Origin: Fragum whitleyi
Taxonomy: Eukaryota; Mollusca; Bivalvia; Cardiida; Cardiidae
NCBI GenBank assembly: GCA_948146395.1
Contig: OX411558.1
Coordinates: forward strand, 38,700,850-38,764,849
Direction: 5' to 3'
DNA length: 64,000 nucleotides
Part shown: piece after piece, positions 1 through 13,171 of the stretch
Layout of the letters: every line of letters starts with the position of its first letter
Numbering within the stretch: the stretch's first letter is position 1
The notes under the pieces: generated by a model
Told to the model about the DNA's origin: nothing
The model's database searches: none
Seen by the model: the letters and a program-made list of their open reading frames with translations, nothing else
Position numbers and translations under genes: made by a program

Positions 1-920
1 GATCAATGCATTAGATTGGGAAATAAATGCTATAAAACGAGAACAGATGTATCGGTTGGAATCGAAAGTAATCGTACGTATACTTGAAACATTATTAGTT
101 ATACGGTTTCTTACCGGGGTATATGACGATTTATTCCCGGCTGGAAAAATGATGTCACCCGAGCCGTATACCCAGGCATGAAACCGTATTACGAATTTAT
201 TATACTTCAAAGTCTGAGGACTAAATATCTGTCTATTGCCTATTTTAGGCGTTCGCATAAACCGATTTCTTTTAAACCACCAATACCCCTTAATGCGCCC
301 CTATGAAAAGTAAACATGTACAAAGTGACGTCATATATAGTTGTGATGTCATTCTACTACACTCTGCGCTATTGTGATATGGAGGCGTTTGTTGGCTGAA
401 ACTGCGAGAAACTTGGCACTTTAAATGGACAGATTTGTACAAATTTAAGGTATTTATTGACATCTATATCATCTTTTATTTGCACATTATTAACTGACAT
501 CCTTTTCAACTGTATCCTATAATCCTAGTGTGTATATTCGGGTCGTGTTATCAGCGAAGCGAGAGAAACATGGCTGCCATTACCGTTTCGATTTTTTGTC
601 TATGTTCATGTCGAGGCGCCTTGAGGAACCATTAGAGGTAATACCGGAGCGGCCGTAGCTATCAATGTTTGTCAGGTCAGCATTAACCAATGAAAATGCT
701 AGAATTTTCTTTGCAGTATAATAAATATTTATTTATTTTTCTTAAATTTACAGTCCGATTGTTCTTCTTACAATACATCGATTGGAAAGTTGGAATATTT
801 CCCGTTCTATTATACTGAAAGTGTTCTTTCACAGCCCTATAGGTCAGTTCTTTTGGTAGAGAAGCAGTAAACAATAAATTTTGCAATCGGCCCGATGTCG
901 ATATAACTCGGCCTTACGTT
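1..920. other. Intergenic, no gene seen
   Basis: AT-rich with short frames only; no repeat family of this window and no RNA gene were recognised. Confidence 0.6.
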
Positions 921-1031
921 CAGGATGACAAAACGGTGCAATCTGTTTGCCATTTTTACCCCGTTTTGCACGAGCACTTGCGTGCATAGCAGGGAAAATT
1001 CGCAAACAGTTTGCACCGTTTTGACATCCTG
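921..1031. repeat. 111 bp inverted-repeat element
   Basis: CAGGATGACAAAACGGTGCA ... TGCACCGTTTTGACATCCTG as ends (30-base arms with one indel). No second copy seen here. Confidence 0.85.
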
Positions 1032-3924
1032 AATAGTACCTTATTCATTTCACCGATCGTTGGCGTTTCAGGACTGGTATTTCTTCAACAGAATTATAAC
1101 CTAATCAGTCCCTGCTTGCAATTTGAAAGGTTTCGAAAATTTACGGTTACTCAGTGAATCCTGATATCAGTCCTGTGCGGAAGATAAAATTGTTTTCAGA
1201 GCGTTTTGAAAATGGCGCCGTGTTTTGCACTTGTACTCATGAGTAAATCGTTGGTGTAACATCTAAACGTGCGCAAAATTACACATTCCCCTATCTTTAG
1301 GGCGTTTGGCGGAAATGACGTGTGAATGTTACCCAAGTCTCGGGGACTTCCCACTCAAATAAAACCTGGAGGAAAAACATTCAATTTTTTTCAAAATCGA
1401 CATTTCAGATTAAAATTGCTATTCGTTTATTTGTTTGTTTTCTTTTTGCCTGTTATCAAAATATCTTTATTTACTATGAAGCACTAAACGCATGATGATG
1501 GTAATGCACACTGACAGCAATAATGCACATAAAACCTCCCCAAGCACTCACACCTGCGGGGTACCAATAAACGGCGAGCTTGTTAGAATCACAAGACCAT
1601 GAAAATAACGGCTTGCTGAAAAAATCAATTGTAACAATATCTCCCTTGTAAATTCTTGGCAGAATTCTGCTATAAAATCAATCAGAAGCAATTGTTCAAA
1701 TTAACACCAAGAAAACATGTTACAGGGAAAGAGGAAAACTTGTTACTACATTTTAGACTGAATGCCTCTTTAACGTCCTCCTCCGCGACAAATTTTTGTA
1801 ATTAAGGATTTCGGTATAGTGCCCTCTTCACGAGTCAAGGGGTATCGAATCGATAGCTTCTTCTCGAGATAAGTAAAACGTTCGTAACTCTTTGCTCGAC
1901 ATGATGGTATAGTGCTAGCGAAAGTTTGAAGATAAGATGGCCCTTGATTTGATAGCGTAGTAGCGATTAAGAATATTGCGTGCTCTAGTAAAACCGCCGA
2001 ATGGGATTCAATGGATATTATTACCACTGGATTATGAATATTCCTCGGTATCAATCCCGCGAACTTGATTATTATATTGTCTTAGTCGCTTTTTTTTCTT
2101 TCTTTTTTTTTTTTTTTTGTTGTTGTTTGTTTTGTGTTTTGTCTTGTTACTTGACGTCATCAAAGCCGGATGCACAATACCCCCCGGATGACGTAATAAA
2201 TGATACATCTTCTTTACAGGAAAACTAGTGCACTTCAGAACTTAAATCATAAGATTTCCATAATGCTCTCCTTTATGAAAAAATATAATGATATATATAT
2301 TTTTTCAAAAGATCGAGTTATCTTACATTTCGCGAACGATAAAAAAAGTCGGTATATTTTCACTCATGGCAGAAAAAAAGTTGCACCGGAATTATTTTCG
2401 AAATTGCCCTGACAAAAAAGACAAACAAAAAAATACCCTCTGTATTACTTGTTTTCCCGTCAAAATCTTTCTTCCCCCCCCCCCCCACACACACACAACC
2501 GCCACCATTTTCATATCATATCATAATGTTTTACATTTCGAGATCATTTTCGTTTTGATATTAATCGATATTAATTAGAAAACGTGCCTGGTTTACCACA
2601 ATATTACAGAAGAAGAACATTAGATATAAATCATTATTTCATGAAAAGTTGTCTTATTACGCCCAAAACCTTTTACAATTCGAACGATAAATATCTATTG
2701 GGTGGAATGGTAAAACCTCTCAAATGATAGAATATTTTATTGACCTTTTCACTTTGTCTCTTTTTTTTCTTGACGAAGAATCAATTTCAAGAAGTATATT
2801 GGCTGAGAAAGAAATAAAGATATTCACTCTTGCGGGGCGAACAAAATGACATAAATGCAGCTTTATTCAAGAAGTATTTATGTCATTTTTGTTACCCAAC
2901 GATGTTATGTTCCTCCAAAATAAAAGCCACTGAGATTTTGGTTTTTGCTGTTTTAGATAATACAGACAATTCCCGCTCTTTCACTTGATTTTGGAAATGA
3001 TAAATGCTAAAGAAAACTTCTGCGCGAACCGGCTCTGCAGTCATGATAGCAAAGAACCCACTAGTACCTTCTTCAGAAAACATGAATTAGACTTTCTTCA
3101 CGAGCTTGTACAGGGTATCATTTTTGTAGCGCTCGTGGACGATTCGCTATCATGAAAGCAGAGTTGAATCCCATCTCGTCATTTTGCAACCAAGATTTCC
3201 TAACTACAGCCTTGCTGGCGATTTTATTCGGATGTCTTATAGATTATCACTTATGTCATAACTAACACATGCGATCGCATGACGCTATTCTGCTTCCAAA
3301 ATATCATAGATACTGCACAATCAAACTGCAGTTACGATAGTTTGGTCCCCAAACGAGGTTAATTATAAAAACAGACAAGGACAAACTGCAAAAAATAAAG
3401 AAAAAAGACGAAGCAGAAAAGAACGAACAAAAAATAAACGTTCTAGATGTCATAGTATTACATGTGATTAATGATAGCATATTTGTGTACTATGTGCCAC
3501 GTGAAAACGGTACCCAAAGCCAAAATGTATAACTAGCCATTATGCAGCCCTTAAAAAGTCACATTTCTACATGACAGATATGTTAATAAAATATAAGACG
3601 ACAAATCGCTTTTGATCAATAATATATTTTGTGTTCAGTAATCATTTCATGATGATTGCAATGAATACAGATGTCATTAAGGAGCTTGGTCTCATATTCT
3701 CTAAACTGCGGTTTAATCATTCGCTGAATTTAGTATTTTTTTTGAATTTATAAATATACATAAAATAGCAATTGGATTTAATATTTATTAGGCACCTTTG
3801 GGGGTTTTCAAAAAACGAACTTATAACTCCTTGATTGAATTCTGCTTTATGCAATATCTCAAAATTAATAGAACATGTAAGCTTCTTTAAATATAACCAT
3901 CCACTTATTTCAATAAAATTTTAA
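1032..3924. other. Intergenic, no gene seen
   Basis: Contains a T run near 2094-2119, a C run near 2474-2486 and the 2840 hairpin. The 94-residue minus frame at 1770-2054 lacks recognisable motifs or splice context. Confidence 0.6.
2840..2893. repeat. 54 bp hairpin
   Basis: AACAAAATGACATAAATGC pairs with GTATTTATGTCATTTTTGTT. Confidence 0.8.
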
Positions 3925-4131
3925 TCAACCAGTTTTATCTTTTGTAGGCATTGTTACACCGTATTGCATGTAACTAATCCCAGGAGCATATTTGCGGTAC
4001 CAAATATACTTCATGCTATTATACCCGTATGAAAAGCCTAATGCTACAAGACAACCCGGAATACATGCCGCGCCATTAATTTTTCGTCTGATATATAAAA
4101 CAGCCGAGAATATGCGGACCGACGCCATCAT
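3925..4131 (-). CDS. Possible small membrane-protein ORF, unrecognised
   Basis: Sixty-eight residues from ATGATG at 4131 to TGA. Basic start (MMASVRIF...YIRRK), one hydrophobic stretch (CIPGCLVALGFSYGY), then an aromatic-rich end. An acceptor-like TTTCTGTCACAG lies just upstream of the start. The upstream part belongs to the local duplications, and the second copy near 5.45 kb has GTG for the start codon and an early stop. I do not recognise the family; it may be a real small gene, an exon of one, or chance. Confidence 0.25.
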   Translation of the reverse strand: MMASVRIFSAVLYIRRKINGAACIPGCLVALGFSYGYNSMKYIWYRKYAPGISYMQYGVTMPTKDKTG

Positions 4132-4167
4132 GGAATCTGTGACAGAAACTACCTGTTGGATTGTGAT

Positions 4168-5570
4168 GACGCCCCATACTTTATTTTGTTTAGACAACAA
4201 TAGGACTGTCACGCGAAATGTGTGTCATAGACGATAAAATACAAGCACTGGTAAAGTCATTATCAAAGCTTCATTTCTTGCTATAATTCTTATAGACACA
4301 AGTCCAAATGATACGCAATAAATACGCGATTAGGATCTGAGGCAGAAGATGCTCGTACGTTTATGATGACGCCCCATACTTTATTTTGTTAAGACAACAA
4401 TAGGACTGACGCCCCATACTTTATTTTGTTTAGACAACAATAGGACTGTCACACGAAATGCGTGTCATAGACGAGAAAATTACCACTGCAGTTAAAAACA
4501 TCGTGAAATTGACACTCAGTGCGATCAAAACCATTCTAAATCGCTCACTCAGCGTTCTATTCATTCATTCAAAACACTCACTCAAAACCGTTCAACAACG
4601 CTCAAACCCATAGAAAAATATAGAATTAACAACGTCATTCAAAATAAATTTCGATAGAGAAAAATCGCGATTTCATTGACATAATTCAAATTGTAAGCCT
4701 CTGATAGGTTCTTGAAGAAATAGGAAGCTATCTATAGAACCAGTATGCATATTTTATTAAAGGGAGGTAATCAATATCGCTAATTTTGTTCATCCTGAAC
4801 AAAATTTGCAATATTGGATTACCTCCTATTAAATTCACTCAAAACTCGCTCCACACACTCATTCAATTTCATTCATTCCAAATAATTCACTTTGTCGATT
4901 TCACGTTATTGTTAACTGTACCGGTTAATACATTATCTCAGCTTCATTACTAGCTATAATTCTGATAGACACAAGTCCAAATGATACGCAATAAATACGC
5001 GATTAGGATCTGAGGCAGAAGATGCTCGTACGTTTATGAAGACGCCCCGTAATCTATTTTGTTAGGACGGTATTTCATTAGCACACATTTTATATTCTAT
5101 TTATAACATTACCCGAACTTTTGCAAAAAAATGGTCAAAAGTGTTGAAATTCAACATTTCTATTTTCCGCAAAACTAATAACGCCGTTTAAGACAGACGT
5201 CACAATATATATATTATGACGTCGTTTTCGCGGTTACAAAGTAGCGTTGCTATTCGCTCTGAGCTCATTTGCATAGTTATTCCACTAATGTAACAACACC
5301 CGTGTAATATCAAATTTCAAATGGCAATTTCTCTCCCACAACGTAGGTCATATTTATAAACGATGTATGCACATGTTTATACATTATCTTACCTTTATTA
5401 CGTGCCTTCAACATTTTGACAAACGCGGACTGAAGCCACCACTAGAGCTATGTCAAAATATACTTTGCGATTGTGATGACGCCCCATGTAAATTTTTGTT
5501 CGTAAAACAACAAAACTTTAAAACTGATAAACTATAAAACGAAATATGTCATAGACGATAAAATAATCGA
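4168..5570. repeat. Local scrambled duplications
   Basis: GACGCCCCATACTTTATTTT recurs at 4168, 4369 and 4409 and in variant form at 5040 and 5478. The stretch 4262-4385 recurs at 4931-5050. A ~140-base stretch around 4120-4260 recurs, diverged, at about 5436-5560. The MITE at 4489-4918 is inserted among the copies. Confidence 0.82.
4489..4918. mobile_element. CATT-rich MITE, copy 1
   Basis: The ends CAGTTAAAAACATCGTGAAA and its inverted counterpart (...TCGATTTCACG...GTTAACTG) bracket about 430 bases with internal CATTCATTC and a nested inverted repeat (AAAGGGAGGTAATC / GATTACCTCC). No coding capacity. TA follows the right end. Confidence 0.85.
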
Positions 5571-6364
5571 TAAATCTGCAATGCAAGATTGCTCTTCATT
5601 CTTATATATACACACCCTATAAATGTGTGTCACAGAAAACAAAATACTACTGATATGCATTTTCTCATTTGGACGAAATCATTTTTTTAAGTTAAAACCA
5701 CTTTTGTTTATATTCGAATTGACAGCTTCAGTTTTGCAATATTGTTTAACTAGACTGCGCATGCATTTTGTGAATGACAGAAAAATGACTTGACTCAATT
5801 ATCTGACGAGATAAAGCAAAAAGAGACCCACATTCTAGGACGGGTTGATGTGTCAATGAAGAAAGTGGGGTGAAAAAACTCAAACCGTTACCCAATTACA
5901 CAATGCAAAAAAATAAGAGTAAAGATTCTAGAGCGTCTTGTCTTTCCCTGTTTTCGTTAGCTGACATCAAACAGTGGGTATAATATGGGATGAATAATGA
6001 CTATAGACTAACTGACTCACTACAGAAAAATACTCAGGGAATGTCTTTGATCAAGGGAAATAAAGAGGAGACATAGAGTAAATATAGTCCATGTTGAACG
6101 GGCGACCAGCTCCTTTCAGCGACAATTTTCACTAAGCTATCATTATATAACATATTTCCAGGAAAATAAGTCGCAGCTAATCTATTAAAAGAGTAGAAAT
6201 TTCAATAACAAAGTGTCATTTGTTGTTTATATGATATTATAACTAATATTGCATATAGATAATATCAATTAAAAAGATGGTCATTGGGTGAGGTAGAATG
6301 ACCGTTCGTTCCGTTATATGAGAGGATTTTGAGTAGTACAACACCTATCGGTGATTTAGTCCGT

Positions 6365-6810
6365 CAGTAGGAAACATCCTGAAATTGACAAGTTGAATGG
6401 TTTTGGAATACAAATCAATGGTTGTGAGGAACGAATTTTGAATAATTTTCAAGGGAGGTAAATAATGTCGATAATTTCGTCTAGTTGGACGAAATTATCG
6501 AAAGTTTTTTACCCCCCCCCCCTTTAATAAATGTTAAGAATTTTTCTGATTTCGTGTCTTCACGGAAAATTCAGACGATTAAAAATCGGCACAATCCAAA
6601 ACAAATTGTTGATTAATTTGATCAATTTCAATGAAATGTCAATCGTTTTTGAGTGTTTCTAGTGAGTGTTTGGAATGAATGAATGAATGAATGAATGAAT
6701 GAATGAATGAATGAATGAATGAATGAATGAATGAATGAATGAATGAATGAAAGGCTGAGTGAGCGATTTAGAATGTTTTTGAAAGAGTTGAATGTGAATT
6801 TTACCAACTG
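6365..6810. mobile_element. CATT-rich MITE, copy 2, with expanded GAAT tract
   Basis: Same family as 4489-4918 in opposite sense: AAACATCCTGAAATTGACA at the left, CCAACTGTA at the right, and the internal tetranucleotide expanded to about 19 units. Confidence 0.78.
6673..6750. repeat. (GAAT)n microsatellite
   Basis: About 19 uninterrupted GAAT units inside the MITE at 6365-6810; the same tetranucleotide occurs as a few units in the other family members. Translated it gives the meaningless HSFI repeats. Confidence 0.95.
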
Positions 6811-6986
6811 TACTATATGTACATATGTAAAGAGAATGTTGAAACATATTTGAGGGTAGCATATGCAACTTCTTGTACGCTAGTGAGACCTATGCCAGAA
6901 TGACAAACTTAAGTAACTGCAGTCTATTGTCTGGAAATTTCGGTAAGTGGGTGTTTCCCCCTTAGATGTTCGTAAATGAATATTGA

Positions 6987-7088
6987 TATAGTTCCACAAT
7001 TTAGAGTGAGTGATCAAAGGTCAATTTTTTCTAAACAGGTATAGACAAAATTGACCTTTGATCACTCACTTAACTTTGTGGATCTATA
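6987..7088. mobile_element. 102 bp foldback element with paired TGATCAAAGGTCA, copy 1
   Basis: Almost a complete palindrome: TATAGTTCCACAA ... TTGTGGATCTATA, with GAGTGATCAAAGGTCAATTT in one arm and its complement in the other. Three copies occur in the window. Confidence 0.88.
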
Positions 7089-7566
7089 CAATGACACGAT
7101 TTAAATGAGTAATAAAAACGTATGATTAGGTAATAATGCGTAATAAATCAGATAGCAAATTAAAACAGTCCTGTTTATAATTAAATGTTTTAATCGAATA
7201 ACAATACCTTAAGTGTAATATTTTGACGGAACACCATATAAAATTCTTAGCTCAAAATATTATAGCATTGTCTTAATTCTGGATTTCTTAAAAATCGATC
7301 GCTATATTTGTTCTTTTGTCGAATGTCTGCAAGCCATACCCTTATTATAAAATGGATAATATTATCTACATATAATTTCATTAAATCAAAGGCCCGAAAG
7401 CACCGACAGTTTTCATTGTGGGACACTATTTATCGTAAGATTTTCTACTATCGTCCCAGCGCAAAAAAGGCCAGAATATTCTTGCTGCGTGGTATTCGCT
7501 CTTCTTACCCTTAGTTGAATTGCCGTCAAAATATCATAACGAATGATCCTATGTGTTCTATTTTCA

Positions 7567-7757
7567 ACAACTTCATGTGCTCGCAAAGTTAAGACTCGCA
7601 TCCACACAGACTTATCTGAGTCGTACCTACGCGCCCATTAGATGGCTATGGTATTAAAGTCTCTTTTCACAACCGCTTAATATCTTTGATATCACAACCA
7701 AAGCTCCTCGACTACTCTTCATCAGGCTAACATTAAATTGTTGGAAATGCCACATGA
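7567..7757. mobile_element. GAGCCTGTGCG-ended MITE, decayed copy
   Basis: Shares CGCGCCCATTAGATGGCTA, AGTCTCTTTTCACAACC and GTTGGAAATGCCACATG with the 55.0 kb copy; ends are eroded. Confidence 0.55.
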
Positions 7758-8184
7758 CGATTCAAATTGTGTTTGATTTCAACATCGGACAAATCGAGTA
7801 CTTCAACACTTTAAACTTTATTACTTAATCAACGTTGTATAAAAGCCTTTTAAGGATTCTACAACGTACACATACAGATACTGATAATCAACAATTTTTT
7901 ATTCAAATTTTTACTTTTTTAACATAAAACTATTAAGTAATGAAAATATTTGTATTTTCGACCGGCCACATGTGCTTATTATATTCATTGTATTCTTTTT
8001 TACACAAAAGTTTAGGCCAAACCCCAATAAGAATTTGTAAAAACGGATCAGACTGCATAGACGTACATGTTGATCTTTTTTAGACATTATATCAAAACAG
8101 AAACATTCTTAGTAACCCTTTGCTGTTTAATGCCTGCTTTTTACGTGCCTACGGTTTTATGATTGGGAAAACATTGTAAAAAAA

Positions 8185-8215
8185 GAAGAAATTGCTTCTG
8201 ACAAGCAATTTCTTC
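8185..8215. repeat. Short perfect hairpin
   Basis: GAAGAAATTGCTT / AAGCAATTTCTTC around a short loop. Confidence 0.8.
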
Positions 8216-9160
8216 TTTTCCCACGCTATTTTCTACTCTACTGAATGGTTTTTCAAATTTTCAAATTAGATCCACTTTAAATTTTCGTCTGCAAAACCTT
8301 TGAATTTGGACAGGTCCAAAATTTTGTAAAACAGGAAAGGGGTTAAAATTAACGCAACAAAGGTTAATACATATCACGTATAGGCTACACAATGGGGGAT
8401 ATGGTCTGCATATTTAACGTAGCAGTCGCATACCAGTATTCAGAAGAATGGCTAGAGAGGTTATTTATTTACATAGTAAACAACAAAGTCTCAACTCGTC
8501 TGTCACCGCTTGCAGTAATATGGTTTCGCTTAGATATATAAACAGACCAGTTCATGCGTTCAGCATAAAAAAAGCGCTTCCGAGCGCTTAAATTTTGATT
8601 TACGTATTAATCAATCAGGCTTCGATGGATACCATTTTTATGACAGGCACCTCACTATTCAGTGCGAACGGCTTACCTTCAGAAATATTTTCTGAATGTT
8701 CGATTATAGAGCATATTCCGGATAAGTTAACAAAAACATTTTATATTAATAGGCCATTTCTCAAAATGTGTACGCATTACAAGTGTGCATTTTCATGCAA
8801 ATAGAAAGCGACATTTAGGGTTACATTTCGTAACAGGGACAGTGTTTCAAAATATGTTCACTATTGTATTAGTTGATTCTGCGTATATCTCTCTTAAATT
8901 GATCCACAAATAGTCCATAAGGAATGGTATAACAAATGGCACATTTAAGTTTTATGAAATATAAGATTAGGCGGGCTCAATCGTATACCATAAGAAAGAC
9001 AAAACTCGGAACTTATGGTCTTAAAAGGAGCTACGGAGTTAACCTTTCTATATCCATTTACGTGATAAATATCATCAAGAGAATTTTTAAGTTACTATGA
9101 TAGAGTAAAGCCCATATGTCAAAATGAAAAAAATGGCTTTTGAACGATTGTAATCGTTTG

Positions 9161-9254
9161 CACAAATTTTAATGAGTGATCAAAGGTCAATTTTGTTTAT
9201 ACAGGTGAACACAAAATTGACCTTTGATCACTTCTAGAGTTTGTCCATCTATAT
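9161..9254. mobile_element. 102 bp foldback element, copy 2
   Basis: Keeps both inner arms (AGTGATCAAAGGTCAATTTTG and complement) with eroded outer ends (CACAAATTTT / AGAGTTTGTC). Confidence 0.82.
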
Positions 9255-11760
9255 ATGTAGTATAATGTGTAATGTGATGTTTAATGTCTATTTCATATTT
9301 CGACCCTAAAGTGTTTTAAGGCCTCGAGAGCCTATTCAATGTATAGTCAGTGCCTATAAAATGGAAAGGCACTTGGGACAACTTGACAGTTGGTCGTCGA
9401 TTTTTTTAACACATACAAATTCCTTCAACTTATATAGAACTGGATTTGATCAATTCAGGTTAAATTTCATCATTTCAAATAATAAAAACAAACCTGAAAA
9501 CTATTAATAAAATTTCACTAGCTAATCAGTATGTCACCCTAAAAACTAAAACAGACATGCAAAAAAGCTAAAAAGCCGTTAAAAATACAAACGGACCTTT
9601 GGGCATTGATCTTTAAATACTTACATATAGTCCATTTGCTATTGAGTTTCCCTGCTCACTTTAAACGTCGTATTTATAATCCATGAAATATACCTGGTCT
9701 GTCGTATATATCCATATCAATGGATTGTAATTGAAGATTGAAGATAATTCCTAACACTGGTTCACTATTTAACAAAATAAGTAATTAGGCCAAAGGCCTT
9801 TCACTTATTAAGACACCAAAGAAACATCATTTGCTATAAAATCTTCACAGGGTCAGCCTTTCAAATGAGCTTCCAAATCCTCAGAAATCCAGCTTTATTA
9901 ATTTAGTACAAATAAATAAACAATCAACAGTGCTTTATAATATACCTTAATAAAAAGGTAGTCAATAACAATAAAAACGTCGACAAAGTATTACCACTTT
10001 GATTTAAAAATTATTCCATTTCCATCCTTTCCCTTTCTTTCGACATGGTTTTCCATCTATATAGCCTCATTTTTTTCTATATTTTCTTCTTCCTGGTGGA
10101 ATTTATTAAGAACCACTGTATAAGTAATCATAATTAATACGGAGTAGTCGGAGTTACGAGGTAGGGGCGTATAGACGTATAATCGTAGGATAAAAATATA
10201 GAGAACAGTGGGTTAGGTGCAAGTCTGTATGTTTACTTCGCTATCATTTATTTGCTGGGACTGATAAGCCACATACAGGTAACAATACATTGAAGTTCGG
10301 TAGTTCTGTTCCGCGGAATCTCTCATTTCAATTGCAGTAAAGTCCGGTTACACCGGCGTCAGACGATCAATATTTACAAGCAATAACACGTAACAATAAA
10401 TCTTAGTTCATAAATGTTTCGATTGACATCTGCTTCCGAACGTAGTCTTTATAAATACAGTTTTGTCCGGTTTTAAAGATGTAAAACGATCCATATTTGT
10501 CCTTGACACCGTTATAAGCTTCTGTTCCATGAAATCTCTCCGTACTAACATTTTCTTTCTAAATGCAGTAGAGTCATTGCATAAAAAGTAAAACGATCAA
10601 AGTTTATTTGTGATATAATTATGAGCAATAAATGGGAAACATAACCTTTACGTTCAAAACTACTTTTTCGTGGAATATTATGATTTTTTGTTTGAACAGG
10701 CGTAGTCTCCGTGGTCCAGTGGTATGGACGGTGATCGGACGGTATTCAGATCGAATCACGACCGCACTGTGGACAATTTTCTGGAATTGTACTCAACGAT
10801 ACTTTTCACTACTCAGGTTTATGGATAGGTACATGCGAGGGTCAAAAGCTAATCTGCTGTTTCTGAACCCGCGCCTTCTGTTAACAGCAGGCACAGTTCT
10901 GGATGATCGTGAGTTATGAATTGAAAGGTCGTTGGGCGAAATTCGGTTTGAAAATAAACTACGAGTATAAAACACATTTATCTTTACTTAACTTAAACCC
11001 TTCAGTAAACAAAATGCCAGTCATATCATGGTGACAGGAGCACATATACATGAATGCTTGTGACCGGAGATCAGACTCATGATCCGATGACTTAGAGCTC
11101 TACGTGCTACCAGCCGCTCAACTAACACATTTTATTTTTGTGCATACCCGTATAATTTCTCCGATATAATAAAGATGAATATTAATTGATATTGTGAACA
11201 GATACTTTATGCGCAGTCAAATGTTTGATGATTAAAATGTTTCTCAGACAAAAAAGCAGAGGCCCAAAAGACATAGCTTCACTAAAATCTACCTGAACGC
11301 AAACTGCAAATAAATTGGAAATCCAATATTCACAGGAACTTCCGATTTTCGGTGCGCTCAGTGCTTTGAAATTTGATAGGAAGCGGCAAATGGTGGGATA
11401 CTGTCAGAAGATAATTATATGAACAGTTAATAAGAATGTTTTACTATTTCTGATTAGTTTTTGTACCCCAGTTTCTTTTTTGTGAAACATTTTGGAGCAA
11501 ATAAAAAATAACGAAGGCATAATGAGTTAATAAATAAACGAAATGGACGTATTAACAGGATTATGGCTTGGTTTATTTATCTGATAGGATTGAATTATCT
11601 TTATAAAAAGTAGAGAACAATTACTTTAATACCTGACCTTGTACTGTTTTTGCTTTTTAATAAGTGATCCTATTCCAGGACGGCCATTGAAATAGCCTAT
11701 TTCGAATTAAAAGGAGTTGCAGACTACAATTTAAAGGTTTTCAACAGACAGTGGAGTTGA
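9255..11760. other. Intergenic, no gene seen
   Basis: A tRNA-like stretch on the plus strand near 10708-10778 (TGGTCCAGTGG, CAGATCGAATC) is too degraded to call; otherwise unique-looking AT-rich sequence. Confidence 0.55.
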
Positions 11761-11852
11761 CCATAGGGGCCCGAAATTAACCCCTTTCCACCATATAGAC
11801 CAATAATAGTATTGGTCTATATTGTGGTAGGGGGGTAATTTCGGGCCCCTAT
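11761..11852. repeat. 92 bp palindrome
   Basis: CCATAGGGGCCCGAAATTAA ... TAATTTCGGGCCCCTATGG, with inner arms ATAGACCAATA / TATTGGTCTAT. Likely a short foldback element. Confidence 0.9.
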
Positions 11853-12024
11853 GGAATTGACACTGCGTAAAAAAACTGAAATAGTTAAACAAAATTTATT
11901 TACAAACATGTTTTCGTTTATTTTAGCGCGTTAAGAACGGCGAAATTCTTCATTTTCAAATCAGAAAAAAGGGCAGGATTGATGTATCTCTCTTAATGAA
12001 AATGAAATCGTATGATATGTATGA

Positions 12025-12296
12025 TATATGTTTGACCCGTCACGCCGAAAGGGACCATCAGGATAATGCGTAAAGTGTCGACCCTTGTCATTCTGCGCGG
12101 TTTGCGCAGAATGACTATTGTCGAAGCTCTTCGCACTGTGCTTATTTTTGGGTCTAGAATATTCAATGTACCTTTCAGTGACAGAATTTTTGAAATGCGA
12201 CCTCTGGTTGTCCTGTACTAGATTCAATCTCTTTTTCAAATATTTATTTTACGGAGTTCCCAGATAGCCCCTTTTTGCGTGACGGGTTACATATAT
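12025..12296. mobile_element. ~273 bp MITE (GTGACGGG ends), copy 1
   Basis: The terminal repeats ATATGTTTGACCCGTCACG ... GTGACGGGTTACATAT bracket CGAAAGGGACCATC / GCCCCTTTTTG. An inner hairpin GTCATTCTGCGC / GCGCAGAATGAC sits at 12088-12116. Confidence 0.85.
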
Positions 12297-12495
12297 GAAA
12301 TTCGACCTACACTTCAAGGCATACACGTATCTTTCTATAACCATCAGCTAAAATAAATTCAAATTTCAAAATATCTTAATTATGAAGGTAGAATTATCAT
12401 TCCTGTGGCCTGTTTTACTACACATCTTGCGATCTTTTTTTGCGTAAGTCAAAAATTATAGTTGCTTCTGAAGTAGTAGCTAAATATAAAATTCC

Positions 12496-12562
12496 CTGCC
12501 ATGCAATATCTCATTGGAATCGTCTTATAAAGTCGATTACAATGAGATATTACAAGGCAGAA
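12496..12562. repeat. Hairpin of the CTGCC-TGCAATAT family, copy 1
   Basis: CCTGCCATGCAATATCTCATT pairs with AATGAGATATTACAAGGCAG; the same fold occurs at 42341-42417. Confidence 0.82.
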
Positions 12563-12768
12563 TCTAACAATGAATGAAAACACAAGGTACGATTTGTGAT
12601 TTTGACTTACGATTATTATTATTATTTTTTTTTTCGAAAGGAGTTTAGTAAAACGGTCCCCTAGTCCAGAAGACCTGCCAAATCCCTAAACTATCTACCC
12701 TAGTCAGCCTTCGGGGTCTGACTAGGTTGTACACTTTTTGGAATACCCAGAAGGTCCCTTTTTGCCTA

Positions 12769-13171
12769 CAGTTACCAACATCGTGAAATTGACAGGACGA
12801 GTGATTTTGAAATGAAATTGAATGATTATGTGGAGCGAGTTTTGAGAGACATTTAAGGGAAGTAAACCAATATCGATAATTTTGTTCAAGATTGGTTACC
12901 CTTTAATAAAATATGCATACAAGTTCTATAGATAGCTTCCTATTTTATCAAGAACCTATCAGACGCTTTCAATTTGAAATATATCAGTGAAATCGCGATT
13001 TTTCTCAATCGAAATTTATTTTGAATGACGTTCGTGATTCTATATTTTTCAATGGGTCTTGGTGCTTTTGAATGGTGTGTGTTTGGAATGATTGAATGGA
13101 TCGATGAGTGAGCGCTTTAAAATGTTTTTTTTTTATTGAACTGAATGTCAATTTCTCGATGTAATTAACTG
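12769..13171. mobile_element. CATT-rich MITE, copy 3
   Basis: CAGTTACCAACATCGTGAAA at the left and TCGATGTAATTAACTG at the right, flanked by TA on both sides, as expected for a Tc1/mariner-type target duplication. Confidence 0.85.

Noticed and set aside
3925..4131. Assignment of the small ORF to TMEM14, PLGRKT or an NDUFA3-like subunit
   Set aside because: Only loose resemblance in hydrophobic layout; key residues of those families do not line up.
6659..6868. Minus-strand frame with HSFI repeats
   Set aside because: Translation of the GAAT microsatellite.
10708..10778. tRNA-like sequence
   Set aside because: A- and B-box-like pieces are present but neither acceptor nor anticodon stems fold acceptably.
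11045..11130. tRNA-Leu/Ser-like sequence on the minus strand
   Set aside because: Only weak A-box resemblance; no convincing T arm.
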